Shown one piece after another: positions 29,838-40,619 of a stretch of 64,000 bases of DNA. The translations under genes and the position numbers were made by a program. Within the stretch, counting starts at the first letter, position 1; every line of letters starts with the position of its first letter. This stretch comes from Vibrio brasiliensis LMG 20546. GTDB lineage: Bacteria > Pseudomonadota > Gammaproteobacteria > Enterobacterales > Vibrionaceae. The notes below the pieces were generated by a model that had not been told where the DNA came from, did no database searches, and was given only the letters and a program-made list of their open reading frames with translations. The stretch is from the NCBI RefSeq assembly GCF_000189255.1, contig NZ_AEVS01000116.1, positions 35,913 through 99,912 of the forward strand, written 5' to 3'.

Positions 29838-30575
29838 ATGAATACAAATATTCGACAGCGCTCTGGGTTTGGTTACTTCTTCCATGGCTTAGAACTGGCA
29901 TTAACTCCTGGTATTCGCCAGTTTGTTATTTTACCGCTTTTAGCTAACGTCCTTTTGGTTGGCGGTGCGCTATTTTATCTCTTCTCACACCTGGATGTGT
30001 GGATCGATTACTGGTTAGGTCAGCTGCCAGAATTCCTGTCTTGGTTAAGCTATCTATTATGGCCGCTATTGGTATTAACCATACTGGCGACCTTTTCATA
30101 CTTTTTTAGTACCTTAGCTAACTTTGTTGCCGCGCCATTTAACGGCCTTTTGGCAGAAAAAGTCGAAGTTTACCTCACGGGACAGAAAATAAATGACGAT
30201 GGCATGCTGGCCGTAGTTAAAGATACACCACGTATCTTAGCCCGTGAATGGCGTAAACTGGTTTACGTACTTCCTAAAGCCATTGGTCTGTTCTTGTTAC
30301 TGCTCATTCCGGCGCTGGGCCAGACTGTAGGACCCGTTCTTTGGTTTATCTTCACCGCCTGGATCCTGGCTATTCAGTATTGTGACTATCCGTTTGATAA
30401 CCATAAAGTGCCGTTTAATGAGATGCGTTACAATTTGAAACAAAAACAAGGTAAGGCGTATAGCTTCGGCGCGCTTGTTTCTGTGTTTACTACAATTCCT
30501 ATCTTAAACCTTATTGTTATGCCTGTTGCCGTATGCGGTGCAACGTCGATGTGGGTGGCGGAGTTTAAGAAGTAG
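29838..30575 (+). CDS. cysZ: Sulfate transporter CysZ
   Basis: This 245-residue inner-membrane protein has four or more hydrophobic segments. It matches CysZ from the N-terminus [22 protein letters not shown] onward, including the [13 protein letters not shown] segment. CysZ admits sulfate for cysteine synthesis and is inhibited by sulfite. cysK follows about 370 bp downstream, the classical pairing. Its stop codon overlaps the start of an 8-copy heptamer repeat, so the 3' end of the gene touches a repeat element. Confidence 0.95.
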   Translation: MNTNIRQRSGFGYFFHGLELALTPGIRQFVILPLLANVLLVGGALFYLFSHLDVWIDYWLGQLPEFLSWLSYLLWPLLVLTILATFSYFFSTLANFVAAPFNGLLAEKVEVYLTGQKINDDGMLAVVKDTPRILAREWRKLVYVLPKAIGLFLLLLIPALGQTVGPVLWFIFTAWILAIQYCDYPFDNHKVPFNEMRYNLKQKQGKAYSFGALVSVFTTIPILNLIVMPVAVCGATSMWVAEFKK

Positions 30576-30632
30576 AGGCGAGAGGCGAGAGGCGAGAGGC
30601 GAGAGGCGAGAGGCGAGAGGCGAGAGGCGAGA
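30574..30632. repeat. Heptamer tandem repeat (AGAGGCG)x8
   Basis: Eight perfect copies of AGAGGCG plus a partial ninth run from 30574 to 30632. The first copy overlaps the last two bases of the cysZ stop codon. The array is followed directly by an intergenic element that has a relative at 42230-42410. Confidence 0.97.
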
Positions 30633-30800
30633 ATATTATCTCTGCGCAGGGACAAGTTATGTCAATGTCTTTGCTCTAAAGGTTCTATCAACTTACTCCC
30701 CGCCCACACCTCTCGCAGGGCAGAGCCCGAGCTAAATTCTCGCAGGACGAAGTCCGGTCTCGGAGCGAAGCGTTCTTTAGGGCGAAGCCTGCTCCTTCCT
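30633..30800 (+). repeat. Dispersed intergenic mini-hairpin element, copy A
   Basis: Between cysZ and cysK the sequence contains small hairpins with GAA- or AGA-type triloops: GGGC-AGA-GCCC (30718-30728), GGAC-GAA-GTCC (30745-30755), GAGCG-AAG-CGTTC (30763-30775) and GGGC-GAA-GCCT (30780-30790). The first three are preceded by TCTCG. A segment reading TATCAACTTACT followed by CACCTCTCGCAGG is shared with copy B. No ORF is supported. This element also carries whatever promoter serves cysK downstream. Confidence 0.8.
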
Positions 30801-30947
30801 CTCACCCTTTCATATCATATAACTATTTAATCCTTTTCTCATTTTTCAAGCTAGCCTAATCTCTACCCAATAAATTATTTCACTAAACTTGCATCTGTTT
30901 GGTCTATTTTATCAAGCAGAACTGAAACAAAGATGAAGGATCACACC

Positions 30948-31916
30948 ATGAGCAAAATCTACGAAGACAACTCTCAAACTATTGGTAACACTCCTCTAGT
31001 TCGCTTAAACAAAGTGAGTAACGGCAAAGTACTCGCTAAGATTGAAGCGCGTAACCCAAGCTTCAGTGTTAAATGTCGTATCGGCGCGAACATGATTTGG
31101 GAAGCGGAAAAGGCTGGCACTCTAAAGCCTGGCGTAGAGCTTGTTGAACCGACAAGTGGTAACACTGGTGTCGCTCTTGCATTCGTTGCAGCGGCTCGTG
31201 GTTACAAACTAACTCTGACAATGCCTGAGTCGATGAGCTTAGAGCGTCGTAAACTTCTTAAAGCACTTGGTGCTAACCTTGAGTTAACTGAAGCAGCGAA
31301 AGGTATGAAAGGTGCGATTGCTAAAGCAGAAGAGATTGTTGCGAGCAACCCTGACAAGTTCCTACTTCTTCAGCAATTCAATAACCCTGCTAACCCACAA
31401 ATCCACGAGAAAACAACCGGTCCTGAAATCTGGGAAGCAACTGATGGTGAAGTGGATGTGTTCGTAGCGGGTGTTGGTACTGGTGGTACTATCACAGGTA
31501 CAAGCCGTTACATTAAGGGCGAAAAAGGCAAAAACATCGTATCTGTAGCGGTAGAGCCAGCTGAATCTCCAGTTATTGCTCAAGCGCTTGCGGGTGACGA
31601 AATCCAGCCAGCTCCACACAAAATCCAAGGCATCGGTGCAGGTTTCATCCCTGGTAACCTGGATTTAGAGCTTGTTGACCGCGTTGAAGCCGTAACTTCT
31701 GAAGAAGCGATTGCAATGGCTCGTCGTCTGATGGAAGAGGAAGGAATCCTAGCTGGTATCTCTTCTGGCGCAGCCGTTGTTGCAGCTAACCGCCTGGCGG
31801 AACTACCTGAATTTGCAGGAAAAACTATCGTAACCGTTCTACCTAGTTCAGGTGAACGTTACCTAAGTACAGCCCTGTTTGCTGGCATCTTTACGGAGAA
31901 AGAGAACCAACAGTAA
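30948..31916 (+). CDS. cysK: Cysteine synthase A
   Basis: This 322-residue PLP enzyme makes L-cysteine from O-acetylserine and sulfide. I set the start at 30948 ([20 protein letters not shown]) because AAGGA lies 7 nt upstream; an in-frame ATG at 30933 is poorer. Lys42 (NPSFSVKCR) is the PLP Schiff-base residue, and the PLP phosphate loop GTGGTITGT is present. It is the last step of sulfate assimilation and fits with cysZ upstream. A strong terminator follows. No CysB site was identified by eye. Confidence 0.97.
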   Translation: MSKIYEDNSQTIGNTPLVRLNKVSNGKVLAKIEARNPSFSVKCRIGANMIWEAEKAGTLKPGVELVEPTSGNTGVALAFVAAARGYKLTLTMPESMSLERRKLLKALGANLELTEAAKGMKGAIAKAEEIVASNPDKFLLLQQFNNPANPQIHEKTTGPEIWEATDGEVDVFVAGVGTGGTITGTSRYIKGEKGKNIVSVAVEPAESPVIAQALAGDEIQPAPHKIQGIGAGFIPGNLDLELVDRVEAVTSEEAIAMARRLMEEEGILAGISSGAAVVAANRLAELPEFAGKTIVTVLPSSGERYLSTALFAGIFTEKENQQ

Positions 31917-31942
31917 TATGTGGTTAAATCAATTTTTCGTCT

Positions 31943-31969
31943 AAAAAAGCCCCATTCAGGGGCTTTTTT
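31943..31969 (+). terminator. Terminator of cysK
   Basis: Stem GCCCC / GGGGC, flanked by A6 and T6 runs, lies 26 bp after the stop. Confidence 0.92.
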
Positions 31970-32148
31970 GTTGATCCCTGCCTCACCTTTGGTAATATCA
32001 GGACTGTTTTATTTCTAGCATCAAAATAAAAGCTAGATAAGAATTTATCTCAATTGCGAAAGACAGCAAAGACTGAAAGCGCAATTGTTAAATTTACAAC
32101 CAGTATCACTTCTGACACGAATTGAACGTTCTGCAACTAGCAGAATAC

Positions 32149-32154
32149 TATAAT
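32149..32154 (+). promoter_or_regulatory. Candidate -10 element upstream of ptsH
   Basis: A consensus TATAAT lies 62 bp before the ptsH ATG. I saw no well-spaced -35 hexamer, so the promoter may need an activator. Confidence 0.4.
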
Positions 32155-32215
32155 TGGAGTTAAGCTGATTCTGGTTAAGAAACTATCAAAATATAAATCA
32201 ATTGGGGTATATAAC

Positions 32216-32473
32216 ATGTACGAGAAGCAAGTAGAAATCACTGCAGAAAACGGTCTTCACACTCGTCCAGCTGCACAGTTCGTTAAAGAAGCTAAAGCAT
32301 TCGACGCGGACATCACTGTGACTTCTAACGGCAAAAGCGCTAGCGCGAAGAGCCTTTTCAAGCTACAAACTCTTGGCCTAGTTAAAGGTACAGTAGTTTC
32401 TATCTCAGCTGAGGGCCCACAAGCTCAACAAGCTGTTGACCACCTAGTTGCTCTAATGGATCAACTACACTAA
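32216..32473 (+). CDS. ptsH: Phosphocarrier HPr
   Basis: This 85-residue cytosolic protein passes phosphate from enzyme I to sugar-specific EIIA proteins. The phospho-acceptor His15 sits in the motif [10 protein letters not shown], and Ser46 occurs in SAKSLFKLQ. Length and sequence match gammaproteobacterial HPr. It is the first gene of ptsH-ptsI-crr. A stable hairpin (32490-32521) follows and may adjust the ratio of HPr to enzyme I. Confidence 0.98.
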   Translation: MYEKQVEITAENGLHTRPAAQFVKEAKAFDADITVTSNGKSASAKSLFKLQTLGLVKGTVVSISAEGPQAQQAVDHLVALMDQLH

Positions 32474-32489
32474 TCCGGTCTCCTATTTT

Positions 32490-32521
32490 CAAAGCCATTT
32501 TGTCAACGCAAAATGGCTTTG
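32490..32521 (+). terminator. Intercistronic hairpin between ptsH and ptsI
   Basis: A perfect 12-bp stem CAAAGCCATTTT / AAAATGGCTTTG with an 8-nt loop lies between ptsH and ptsI. It is not followed by a T-run, so it more likely stabilises the ptsH message or attenuates transcription than ends it completely. Confidence 0.6.
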
Positions 32522-32610
32522 TTGGAAATAGGCCAAAATATAAGCTACAACTATTCGTTAGCGCACTCATTATTCTCCCGTTTTAAAGTTGACCAATTTA
32601 AGGTAAGGCT

Positions 32611-34335
32611 ATGATTTCAGGCATCCTAGCATCTCCTGGTATTGCTATCGGTAAAGCACTACTACTTCAAGAAGATGAAATTGTCCTAAACACAAACACT
32701 ATTTCTGATGATCAAGTAGAAGCAGAAGTTGCGCGTTTCTTTGACGCACGTAACAAGTCATCTGCTCAACTAGAAACTATCAAGCAGAAAGCACTTGAAA
32801 CCTTCGGTGAAGAGAAAGAAGCGATCTTTGAAGGTCACATCATGCTTCTTGAAGACGAAGAGCTAGAGGAAGAAATCCTAGCACTGATCAAAAATGACAA
32901 GATGCATGCTGATAACGCTATCTACACCGTTATCGAGGAGCAAGCATCGGCTCTAGAATCTCTAGACGACGAATACCTAAAAGAGCGTGCAACTGATATC
33001 CGCGATATCGGCTCACGTTTTGTTAAAAATGCACTAGGCATCAACATCGTTTCTCTAAGCGATATTGACCAAGAAGTTATCCTGGTTGCTTACGACCTGA
33101 CTCCATCTGAAACAGCGCAGATTAACCTGGACTACGTTCTTGGTTTTGCTTGTGACATCGGTGGTCGTACTTCTCACACATCTATCATGGCTCGTTCTCT
33201 GGAACTTCCAGCTATCGTTGGTACTAACGACATCACTAAGCAAGTTAAGAACGGCGACATGCTGATTCTTGATGCGATGAACAACAAGATCGTTATCAAC
33301 CCTTCTGATGCTGAGCTAGAAGAAGCAAAAGCTGTTAAAGCCGCTTTCATCGCTGAGAAAGAAGAACTTGCTAAACTGAAAGATCTACACGCTGAGACTC
33401 TAGACGGTCACCGCGTAGAAGTTTGCGGTAACATCGGTACTGTTAAAGACTGTGACGGCATTATCCGTAACGGTGGTGAAGGTGTTGGTCTGTACCGTAC
33501 TGAATTCCTATTCATGGACCGTGATGCACTTCCAACTGAAGAAGAGCAATACCAAGCTTACAAAGAAGTTGCTGAAGCAATGAACGGTGAGTCAGTGATC
33601 ATCCGTACTATGGATATCGGTGGCGATAAAGATCTACCATACATGGATCTTCCTCAAGAGATGAACCCGTTCTTAGGCTGGCGCGCAGTACGTATCAGCT
33701 TAGATCGTCGTGAAATCCTACGTGACCAGCTACGCGGTATCCTGCGTGCTTCTGCACACGGTAAGCTACGCATCATGTTCCCAATGATCATCTCGGTTGA
33801 AGAGATCCGTGAACTGAAGAAAGCAATCGAAGAGTACAAAGCTGAGCTACGTGCTGAAGGTCATGCATTCGACGAAGACATCGAAATCGGTGTTATGGTT
33901 GAAACTCCAGCAGCAGCTGCAATTGCACACCACCTAGCGAAAGAAGTTGCCTTCTTCTCTATCGGTACTAACGACCTGACTCAGTACACACTAGCAGTAG
34001 ACCGTGGTAACGAGATGATTTCTCACCTTTACAACCCACTATCTCCAGCAGTACTAACAGTGATCAAGCAAGTTATCGACGCTTCTCACGCTGAAGGTAA
34101 ATGGACTGGTATGTGTGGTGAGCTTGCAGGTGATGAGCGTGCAACACTACTTCTACTAGGTATGGGCCTAGATGAGTTCTCTATGAGCGGTATTTCTATT
34201 CCTAAAGTGAAGAAAGTTATCCGTAACTCTAACTTCGCAGAAGTGAAAGCGATGGCTGAAGAAGCACTTTCTCTACCAACAGCTGCTGAAATCGAAGCTG
34301 TTGTAGAAAAATTCATCGCAGAGAAAACTCAATAA
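32611..34335 (+). CDS. ptsI: PTS enzyme I
   Basis: This 574-residue cytosolic enzyme autophosphorylates from phosphoenolpyruvate and phosphorylates HPr. It has an N-terminal phosphohistidine domain (His189 in [12 protein letters not shown]) and a C-terminal PEP-binding barrel with [14 protein letters not shown] and the CGELAGD motif. A GGT-rich ribosome-binding region (AAGGTAAGGC) precedes the ATG. The gene is the second of the PTS operon and shows highly biased codon use like its neighbours. A stable hairpin lies between it and crr. Confidence 0.98.
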   Translation: MISGILASPGIAIGKALLLQEDEIVLNTNTISDDQVEAEVARFFDARNKSSAQLETIKQKALETFGEEKEAIFEGHIMLLEDEELEEEILALIKNDKMHADNAIYTVIEEQASALESLDDEYLKERATDIRDIGSRFVKNALGINIVSLSDIDQEVILVAYDLTPSETAQINLDYVLGFACDIGGRTSHTSIMARSLELPAIVGTNDITKQVKNGDMLILDAMNNKIVINPSDAELEEAKAVKAAFIAEKEELAKLKDLHAETLDGHRVEVCGNIGTVKDCDGIIRNGGEGVGLYRTEFLFMDRDALPTEEEQYQAYKEVAEAMNGESVIIRTMDIGGDKDLPYMDLPQEMNPFLGWRAVRISLDRREILRDQLRGILRASAHGKLRIMFPMIISVEEIRELKKAIEEYKAELRAEGHAFDEDIEIGVMVETPAAAAIAHHLAKEVAFFSIGTNDLTQYTLAVDRGNEMISHLYNPLSPAVLTVIKQVIDASHAEGKWTGMCGELAGDERATLLLLGMGLDEFSMSGISIPKVKKVIRNSNFAEVKAMAEEALSLPTAAEIEAVVEKFIAEKTQ

Positions 34336-34350
34336 TCAACTAATTCCAAT

Positions 34351-34381
34351 GAGATAGACGGTAAAAAAAGTCGTCTATCTC
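34351..34381 (+). other. Hairpin between ptsI and crr
   Basis: Stem GAGATAGACG / CGTCTATCTC with an 11-nt loop, extended outside by CCAAT/ATTGG. It lies just upstream of a TATAAT-like box near 34395-34400, suggesting that crr can be transcribed separately. Confidence 0.5.
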
Positions 34382-34440
34382 TCTATATTGGTATACTATA
34401 ATTCGACAGAATTAAATGAAAACGTTAGGAGCATGACACA

Positions 34441-34950
34441 ATGGGTCTGTTTGACAAACTTAAGAAGCTAGTATCTGACGACAGCGCTGACGCTGGTGCA
34501 ATCGAAATCATCGCACCTCTATCTGGTGAAATCGTAAACATCGAAGATGTGCCAGACGTTGTTTTCGCTGAAAAAATCGTTGGTGATGGTATTGCTATCA
34601 AACCTGCTGGTAACAAAATGGTAGCTCCTGTAAACGGTACTATCGGTAAGATCTTCGAAACGAACCACGCGTTCTCTATCGAATCTGACGACGGTGTTGA
34701 GCTATTTGTTCACTTCGGTATCGACACAGTTGAACTTAAAGGCGAAGGCTTCAAGCGCATCGCTGAAGAAGGTCAATCAGTTAAAGCTGGCGACACAATC
34801 ATTGAGTTCGATCTAGCTCTACTAGAAGAGAAAGCAAAGTCTACTCTTACTCCTGTTGTTATCTCTAACATGGACGAAATCAAGGAGCTGAACAAGCTTT
34901 CTGGTTCTGTAACTGTTGGTGAAACTCCAGTTCTACGTGTAACTAAGTAA
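34441..34950 (+). CDS. crr: PTS EIIA(Glc) (Crr)
   Basis: This 169-residue protein accepts phosphate from HPr and passes it to glucose/sucrose EIIB domains. In its free form it inhibits other sugar permeases and, phosphorylated, activates adenylate cyclase. The active-site His91 ([12 protein letters not shown]) and neighbouring His76 correspond to the two histidines of E. coli EIIA. A TAGGAGCATG ribosome-binding region precedes it. The gene is third in ptsH-ptsI-crr and has a strong terminator. Confidence 0.98.
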   Translation: MGLFDKLKKLVSDDSADAGAIEIIAPLSGEIVNIEDVPDVVFAEKIVGDGIAIKPAGNKMVAPVNGTIGKIFETNHAFSIESDDGVELFVHFGIDTVELKGEGFKRIAEEGQSVKAGDTIIEFDLALLEEKAKSTLTPVVISNMDEIKELNKLSGSVTVGETPVLRVTK

Positions 34951-34968
34951 TTCATACTTAGCCAAACA

Positions 34969-34999
34969 TAAAAAAACGCAGCCAATGGCTGCGTTTTTT
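34969..34999. terminator. Bidirectional terminator between crr and ubiF
   Basis: Stem AACGCAGCCA / TGGCTGCGTT, with A- and T-runs on either side, serves both convergent genes. Confidence 0.9.
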
Positions 35000-35015
35000 A
35001 TTAGCTGTTAATTTG

Positions 35016-36170
35016 TTATTTCAAACCCAGTGCGTATTTCAAAACCTGAACCTTTAACGGCCCTGCATTTTGCGCGATTTTTAGTGCAGCATTTCGCACT
35101 AGCTTCAGTGGCGCAAAGTCATTGCTGAATCCTTTATAGAAAAAATCCATTCCAGATTGCATTAGTAGATTGTCATAACGTCTTTGGCGCTCGTATTTTT
35201 CAAGTAACGACTGTGACAAAGTATCTTCACCCTGAGTAGCTTCCAGCAAGGCTTCAACATCTTTAAAACCCAAATTTACGCCCTGCCCTGCTAATGGGTT
35301 GATGGTGTGAGCAGAATCACCAACCAGAACACAACCCTGAGCCGAGTAGCTTTGAGCGTGACGACGAGTAAGAGGGAAAGAGCCATATTGCAGTACTTCG
35401 ATATCTCCTAACTCTGCTGGGAAGTAAGCTAACACCTCTTCACGCAATTGAGCTGGTGTCATCGCGCAGAGTTGTTTAATACGTTTTGGAGAGTCATACC
35501 AAACCAACGAGCCTTGATTGCCACACAGTGGCAAGAACGAACGAGGACCAGACGGTGTGAATTGTTGCCAGGTAATGTCTTGCTGCTCTAGTTCAGTTTT
35601 TACATTAATCAACATACAGTGCTGACGATAGTCCCAGGCAGTAATGCCGATTCCAGCCAGATCTCGTACTTTAGAGTTCGCGCCATCAGCGCCCACGACT
35701 AGATCTGCACTAAGTTCTTCGCCAGAGCTCAGCGTTACTTTTGAAACGTCACCAAACTCAATATCGGCCAAAGTATCAGGGCAACGTAAGGTTAAGTTGG
35801 GGTATTTTTCGAACTGTGCCCACAAACCGAGCTGAATAAGACGATTTTCAACGATGTAGCCCAGACGCTCCATACCAAGCTCGTCGGAATGAAATCGAGT
35901 TCGGCACTCTGGATGCTCCCAGGTTTCAAGACGACGATAAGGACATACACGCATTTGTGATGTTGTTTGCCAGCCACCAAGTTCATCCAAGATATCAACG
36001 GAATGCTGCGATATTGCCGACACACGGATATCCATCGCTTGCTCAGCGGAAAAATCATGCGGCGGCTTTCCTTCAACCAGGACAACCTTTCTACCTTGTT
36101 TAGCAAAGCCCACAGCAACTGCGGCTCCGACCATACCGCCACCAATGACAGCAACATCAAATCTGCTCAT
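35016..36170 (-). CDS. ubiF: Ubiquinone hydroxylase UbiF
   Basis: This 384-residue FAD-dependent monooxygenase has the Rossmann motif VIGGGMVGAAVAVG near its N-terminus and the FAD motif DSAHTINPLAGQGVNLG. It introduces a hydroxyl group on the benzoquinone ring in ubiquinone synthesis. I set the start at 36170 (MSRFDVAVIGG); the frame is open upstream to 36308. It is divergent from miaB-ybeZ-ybeY-corC-lnt, the same arrangement as E. coli ubiF, which supports UbiF over its paralogues UbiH and UbiI. Confidence 0.9.
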   Translation of the reverse strand: MSRFDVAVIGGGMVGAAVAVGFAKQGRKVVLVEGKPPHDFSAEQAMDIRVSAISQHSVDILDELGGWQTTSQMRVCPYRRLETWEHPECRTRFHSDELGMERLGYIVENRLIQLGLWAQFEKYPNLTLRCPDTLADIEFGDVSKVTLSSGEELSADLVVGADGANSKVRDLAGIGITAWDYRQHCMLINVKTELEQQDITWQQFTPSGPRSFLPLCGNQGSLVWYDSPKRIKQLCAMTPAQLREEVLAYFPAELGDIEVLQYGSFPLTRRHAQSYSAQGCVLVGDSAHTINPLAGQGVNLGFKDVEALLEATQGEDTLSQSLLEKYERQRRYDNLLMQSGMDFFYKGFSNDFAPLKLVRNAALKIAQNAGPLKVQVLKYALGLK

Positions 36171-36459
36171 ATTTTGCACTTCAATTACTTGATAAATTGA
36201 CTGTTTTTTATTGTACGTTTTCATTACTAAAATGTAACGAAAAACCTCACCCGCCATCAGGGTAAACCCCTTGCTTGATATAGGGTTTAACTGTTTTTGT
36301 CCCAACACTAGTCAGTAGGTTTTTAAAGCAGTACAATACGCCGCTTACCGCCGAGAGGGCGGCTAAAACTTGGTCACAATAGCGAAGATAAGCTAGTGAC
36401 TCACTGGAAATATTGGGCGATTTGCTCCCTTAATTTAAACTAACGATCGAGCGAACAAC

Positions 36460-37884
36460 ATGAGTAAAAAACTGCTAATTAAAACCTGGGGCTGCCAGAT
36501 GAACGAATACGATTCATCAAAAATGGCCGATCTACTGAACGCGGCTAACGGCTACGAACTAACAGAAGAACCAGAAGAAGCAGACGTGTTATTACTTAAT
36601 ACCTGTTCTATCCGCGAAAAAGCGCAAGAGAAGGTATTCCACCAGCTAGGTCGTTGGAAAACACTGAAAGATAAAAAGCCGGGCGTTGTTATCGGTGTGG
36701 GTGGCTGTGTAGCGACTCAGGAAGGTGACCATATCCGCGAACGTGCACCGTTTGTCGATGTTATTTTTGGCCCTCAGACTCTACACCGTCTACCTGAGAT
36801 GATTAAGCAATCTCAGTCAGATGAAGCACCGGTAATGGATATCTCTTTCCCAGAGATCGAAAAATTCGACCGTCTTCCAGAACCTCGCGCTGAAGGTGCA
36901 ACTGCGTTTGTTTCTATCATGGAAGGCTGTTCTAAATACTGTACTTACTGTGTTGTGCCATACACGCGCGGTGAGGAAGTAAGTCGTCCAATGGATGACG
37001 TTCTATTTGAAATCGCTCAGCTTGCTGATCAAGGCGTACGCGAAGTAAACCTGTTGGGTCAAAACGTAAACGCATACCGTGGCCCTATGCACGATGGTGA
37101 TATCTGTTCATTCGCAGAGCTTCTTCGTCTGGTTGCCTCTATTGACGGTATCGACCGTATTCGCTTTACCACTAGCCACCCGCTTGAGTTCACTGACGAT
37201 ATCATCGCGGTATATGAAGATACTCCTGAGCTAGTAAGCTTCCTACACCTACCGGTACAAAGTGGTAGTGACCGCATCCTGACTATGATGAAGCGTCCTC
37301 ACACTGCGATTGAGTACAAGTCGATCATTCGTAAGCTACGCAAAGCTCGTCCTGATATTCAAATCAGTTCTGACTTCATTGTTGGCTTCCCTGGTGAAAC
37401 AGCGAAAGATCACCAAGACACGATGAAGCTAATCAAAGATGTTGATTTCGATATGAGCTTCAGCTTTATCTTCTCTCCACGTCCTGGTACTCCAGCAGCA
37501 GACTACCCGTGTGACGTGCCAGAGCAAGAGAAGAAAGAGCGTCTTTACGAACTACAGCAAACGGTTAACGCCCAAGCGATGCGCTACTCGCGCCTAATGC
37601 TGGGTACTGAGCAGCGTGTTCTGGTTGAAGGTCCTTCTAAGAAGAATCTAATGGAGCTACGTGCTCGTACCGAGAACAACCGCGTTGTTAACTTTGAAGG
37701 TAATGCAGAACTGATTGGTCAGTTCGTAGACGTGAAGATCACTGACGTATTCGCTAACTCACTACGTGGTGAACTGGTACGTACCGAGAAAGACATGGAC
37801 CTGCGTACTGTTATCTCGCCTACGCAAATGATGGCGCAAACAAAACGTGAAGATGAGCTAGGTGTAGCAACCTTTACGCCTTAA
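36460..37884 (+). CDS. miaB: tRNA-2-methylthio-N6-isopentenyladenosine synthase MiaB
   Basis: This 474-residue radical-SAM methylthiotransferase modifies A37 of tRNAs. It has the N-terminal cluster cysteines C12, C49 and C83, the radical-SAM motif C157-x3-C161-x2-C164, and a C-terminal TRAM domain. It is the first gene of a group with ybeZ, ybeY, corC and lnt. A hairpin (37961-37986) lies between miaB and ybeZ, so the downstream genes may have extra control. Confidence 0.97.
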   Translation: MSKKLLIKTWGCQMNEYDSSKMADLLNAANGYELTEEPEEADVLLLNTCSIREKAQEKVFHQLGRWKTLKDKKPGVVIGVGGCVATQEGDHIRERAPFVDVIFGPQTLHRLPEMIKQSQSDEAPVMDISFPEIEKFDRLPEPRAEGATAFVSIMEGCSKYCTYCVVPYTRGEEVSRPMDDVLFEIAQLADQGVREVNLLGQNVNAYRGPMHDGDICSFAELLRLVASIDGIDRIRFTTSHPLEFTDDIIAVYEDTPELVSFLHLPVQSGSDRILTMMKRPHTAIEYKSIIRKLRKARPDIQISSDFIVGFPGETAKDHQDTMKLIKDVDFDMSFSFIFSPRPGTPAADYPCDVPEQEKKERLYELQQTVNAQAMRYSRLMLGTEQRVLVEGPSKKNLMELRARTENNRVVNFEGNAELIGQFVDVKITDVFANSLRGELVRTEKDMDLRTVISPTQMMAQTKREDELGVATFTP

Positions 37885-37960
37885 TTGACACTCATCGTCA
37901 CTATAAGCTTGAAAATACCTCACTAAGTGACCATCTTAGAAATAGGTATAGTTAACCATT

Positions 37961-37986
37961 AGAAGCCCGGTCTAAATCGGGCTTCT
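37961..37986 (+). other. Hairpin between miaB and ybeZ
   Basis: Stem AGAAGCCCG / CGGGCTTCT with an 8-nt loop lies 76 bp after miaB. It has no T-run, so it is more likely an RNA processing or stability element than a full terminator. Confidence 0.5.
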
Positions 37987-38013
37987 GGCAATGGTCAATA
38001 ATGAGAGGCAACT

Positions 38014-39117
38014 TTGAGCACGAAAATCGTTACCCTAGAAATCAATCTAGAACCTTCTGACAATCGCCGTTTAGCCAGTCTTTGTGGTCCTTTCGACGAC
38101 AACATTAAACACCTTGAGCGCCGTCTTGGCGTTGAAATCAGCTACCGTGGTAACTTCTTTACCATCGTTGGTAAACCGCACACATCTGCGGCAGCCTTAG
38201 AAATCATTAAAACACTCTACGTTAATACTGCGCCTGTGCGTGGCAATATCCCAGATATTGAACCGGATGAGATCCACCTTGCTATAAAAGAGACAGGTGT
38301 ACTTGAGCAGAACCTGGAGTCCAGCATTGAACACGGCAAAGAAGTGTTCATCAAGACTAAGAAAGGGGTGATTAAACCTCGCACGCCTAACCAAGGGCAA
38401 TATTTAGTCAATATGGTAACTCATGATATTTCTTTTGGTATTGGCCCTGCTGGTACAGGTAAAACCTATCTGGCCGTTGCTGCTGCGGTTGACGCACTTG
38501 AACGTCAGGAAATTCGTCGTATTTTGCTGACTCGTCCGGCTGTTGAAGCGGGTGAAAAGCTTGGTTTCTTACCCGGAGATCTGAGCCAGAAAGTCGACCC
38601 TTATCTGCGTCCGCTATACGATGCTCTGTTCGAAATGCTTGGTTTCGAAAAAGTAGAAAAGCTGATTGAGCGTAATGTTATCGAAGTTGCACCACTAGCC
38701 TACATGCGCGGTCGTACTTTGAATGACGCATTCATCATTCTCGATGAGAGCCAGAACACGACAGTTGAACAAATGAAGATGTTCCTGACTCGTATCGGCT
38801 TCAACTCTCGTGCAGTTATCACGGGCGATATTACTCAGATCGACCTGCCTCGTGGTGCTAAATCGGGCTTACGCCATGCTATCGAAGTGCTGAGCGAAGT
38901 CGATGAAATCAGCTTTAACTTCTTCCAATCTGATGATGTTGTTCGCCACCCTGTCGTTGCACGTATTGTTAACGCCTATGAGAAGTGGGAAGCTCAAGAT
39001 CAGAAAGAGCGTAAAGAGTACGAAAAACGTCGTCGCGAAGAGCGTGAAGCGAAACTTCTAGAGGCTCAGGCTGCACCAACGCCACAAACTGAAGCCACAA
39101 CAGAGAGCAAATCATAA
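38014..39117 (+). CDS. ybeZ: PhoH-like ATPase YbeZ
   Basis: This 367-residue protein has a PhoH ATPase core with Walker [10 protein letters not shown] and Walker [10 protein letters not shown]. It starts at TTG 38014 behind a GAGAGG ribosome-binding site. In E. coli YbeZ binds YbeY and helps ribosome and RNA quality control. The last base of its TAA stop is the first base of the ybeY ATG, giving tight coupling. The C-terminal 40 residues are Lys/Glu/Arg-rich and likely disordered. Confidence 0.95.
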   Translation: MSTKIVTLEINLEPSDNRRLASLCGPFDDNIKHLERRLGVEISYRGNFFTIVGKPHTSAAALEIIKTLYVNTAPVRGNIPDIEPDEIHLAIKETGVLEQNLESSIEHGKEVFIKTKKGVIKPRTPNQGQYLVNMVTHDISFGIGPAGTGKTYLAVAAAVDALERQEIRRILLTRPAVEAGEKLGFLPGDLSQKVDPYLRPLYDALFEMLGFEKVEKLIERNVIEVAPLAYMRGRTLNDAFIILDESQNTTVEQMKMFLTRIGFNSRAVITGDITQIDLPRGAKSGLRHAIEVLSEVDEISFNFFQSDDVVRHPVVARIVNAYEKWEAQDQKERKEYEKRRREEREAKLLEAQAAPTPQTEATTESKS

Positions 39118-39581
39118 TGACTATCGAACTTGATCTGCAATTAGCGGTCGAAAGTGAAGACGGCTTACCAAGTTTAGAAGATATTCAGCTGTGGTTAAGT
39201 TCAGCAGTGACTAAATTCCAGCCCCAAGCTGAAGTCACAGTTCGAATTGTTGATGAGCAAGAGAGCCACCAGCTCAATCATGATTATCGTGGTAAAGACA
39301 AACCAACCAATGTTTTGTCTTTCCCATTTGAAGCCCCTCCAGGCATGGAGATTGACCTGCTGGGAGATTTGATCATCTGCCGTCAGGTAGTAGAACGTGA
39401 AGCCATAGAGCAAAACAAACCTTTGATGGCTCACTGGGCGCATATGGTTGTACATGGTAGTCTGCATCTGCTAGGTTATGATCATATCGAGGATGACGAA
39501 GCTGAAGAGATGGAGTCACTCGAAACAGAAATCATGCAAGGTATGGGCTTTGAAGACCCGTATCTGGCTGAAAAACAGTAG
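39117..39581 (+). CDS. ybeY: Endoribonuclease YbeY
   Basis: This 154-residue zinc metalloenzyme has the signature [15 protein letters not shown] (HxxxHxxxxxH zinc ligands). YbeY matures 16S rRNA 3' ends and degrades defective ribosomes. The ATG overlaps the ybeZ stop codon (TAATG). corC follows after 101 bp. The length and motif are standard. Confidence 0.96.
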   Translation: MTIELDLQLAVESEDGLPSLEDIQLWLSSAVTKFQPQAEVTVRIVDEQESHQLNHDYRGKDKPTNVLSFPFEAPPGMEIDLLGDLIICRQVVEREAIEQNKPLMAHWAHMVVHGSLHLLGYDHIEDDEAEEMESLETEIMQGMGFEDPYLAEKQ

Positions 39582-39682
39582 TGTTGAGCCAGCAGACTGA
39601 ACGCGTATACGATCAATCTGTCCCCTTATCACTGCTCATGTGAGCTATCACACATCTGATAGCGTTACTTAAATGAGAAACA

Positions 39683-40582
39683 ATGAACGAAGACAATTCG
39701 CCCTCTTCTCTAGAAGGTAAGAAAGAAAAATCTGAAGGTCCGAGTAGAAAGTCCTTCTTCGGACGCCTAGGTCAACTTTTTCAAGGTGAACCAAAAGATC
39801 GCCAAGAGCTCGTAGAGGTATTCCGCGACTCTGAAGAAAATGACCTGATCGACCACGACACCCGCGATATGCTTGAAGGTGTTATGGAGATCTCAGAAAT
39901 GCGTGTGCGTGACATTATGTTACCGCGTTCGCAGATGGTTACCGTTGATCGCAGTGACGATTTAGACACCCTGATCAACCTCATCACTGATGCTCAGCAC
40001 TCTCGCTACCCGGTTATCAGTGAAGATAAAGACCATGTTGAAGGTATTCTGCTTGCGAAGGACTTACTTAAATACTTAGGCTCTGGCAGTGAACCATTCG
40101 ATATCGAGCAAGTGATTCGCCCAGCAGTAGTGGTACCTGAAAGTAAGCGTGTTGATCGCCTGCTTAAAGAGTTCCGTGAAGAGCGTTATCACATGTCGAT
40201 CGTTGTAGACGAATTCGGTGGTGTATCTGGCCTGGTGACAATCGAAGACATTCTCGAAGAGATCGTTGGTGATATCGAAGATGAGTTCGACGATGAAGAA
40301 GAACTCGACATTCGTAAACTCAGCAAACACACCTTTGCGGTTAAAGCACTGACGACTATCGAAGAGTTTAACGATACATTCGGCACATCTTTCAGTGATG
40401 AAGAGGTCGACACAGTCGGCGGGATGGTAATGACGGCCTTTGGCCATTTACCTTCACGCGGCGAAGTGGTTGACATTGAAGGCTACAGCTTCAAGGTAAC
40501 TTCAGCGGATAACCGCCGAGTTGTCCAACTTCAGGTAACCATTCCTGACGAAGAGCTTGTCGCAGACTCTACCGAAGAGTAA
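39683..40582 (+). CDS. corC: CorC/HlyC-family CBS protein (YbeX)
   Basis: This 299-residue protein has a basic N-terminal segment, two CBS motifs (about 75-190), the acidic stretch [14 protein letters not shown] and a C-terminal CorC_HlyC domain (about 205-285). In E. coli YbeX/CorC is linked to magnesium/cobalt efflux and to ribosome homeostasis through its neighbours YbeY and YbeZ. lnt begins 37 bp downstream. Confidence 0.94.
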   Translation: MNEDNSPSSLEGKKEKSEGPSRKSFFGRLGQLFQGEPKDRQELVEVFRDSEENDLIDHDTRDMLEGVMEISEMRVRDIMLPRSQMVTVDRSDDLDTLINLITDAQHSRYPVISEDKDHVEGILLAKDLLKYLGSGSEPFDIEQVIRPAVVVPESKRVDRLLKEFREERYHMSIVVDEFGGVSGLVTIEDILEEIVGDIEDEFDDEEELDIRKLSKHTFAVKALTTIEEFNDTFGTSFSDEEVDTVGGMVMTAFGHLPSRGEVVDIEGYSFKVTSADNRRVVQLQVTIPDEELVADSTEE

Positions 40583-40619
40583 CGCTACTCTCCCCTATGG
40601 GAAAATTAAAAATAATACG

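Noticed and set aside
30514-30735. An open reading frame across the heptamer array with an Arg-Gly-Glu repeat
   Set aside because: It is an artefact of the seven-base repeat read in one frame; it overlaps cysZ, has no ribosome-binding site and no protein-like character.
36348-36362. Small CCGCC/GGCGG hairpin upstream of miaB
   Set aside because: Only a 5-bp stem with no T-run; not enough to call a regulatory element.
40557-40619. An upstream start for lnt at 40557
   Set aside because: It lies inside corC, uses a non-ATG codon and adds residues not seen in Lnt proteins; the ATG at 40620 fits the family.
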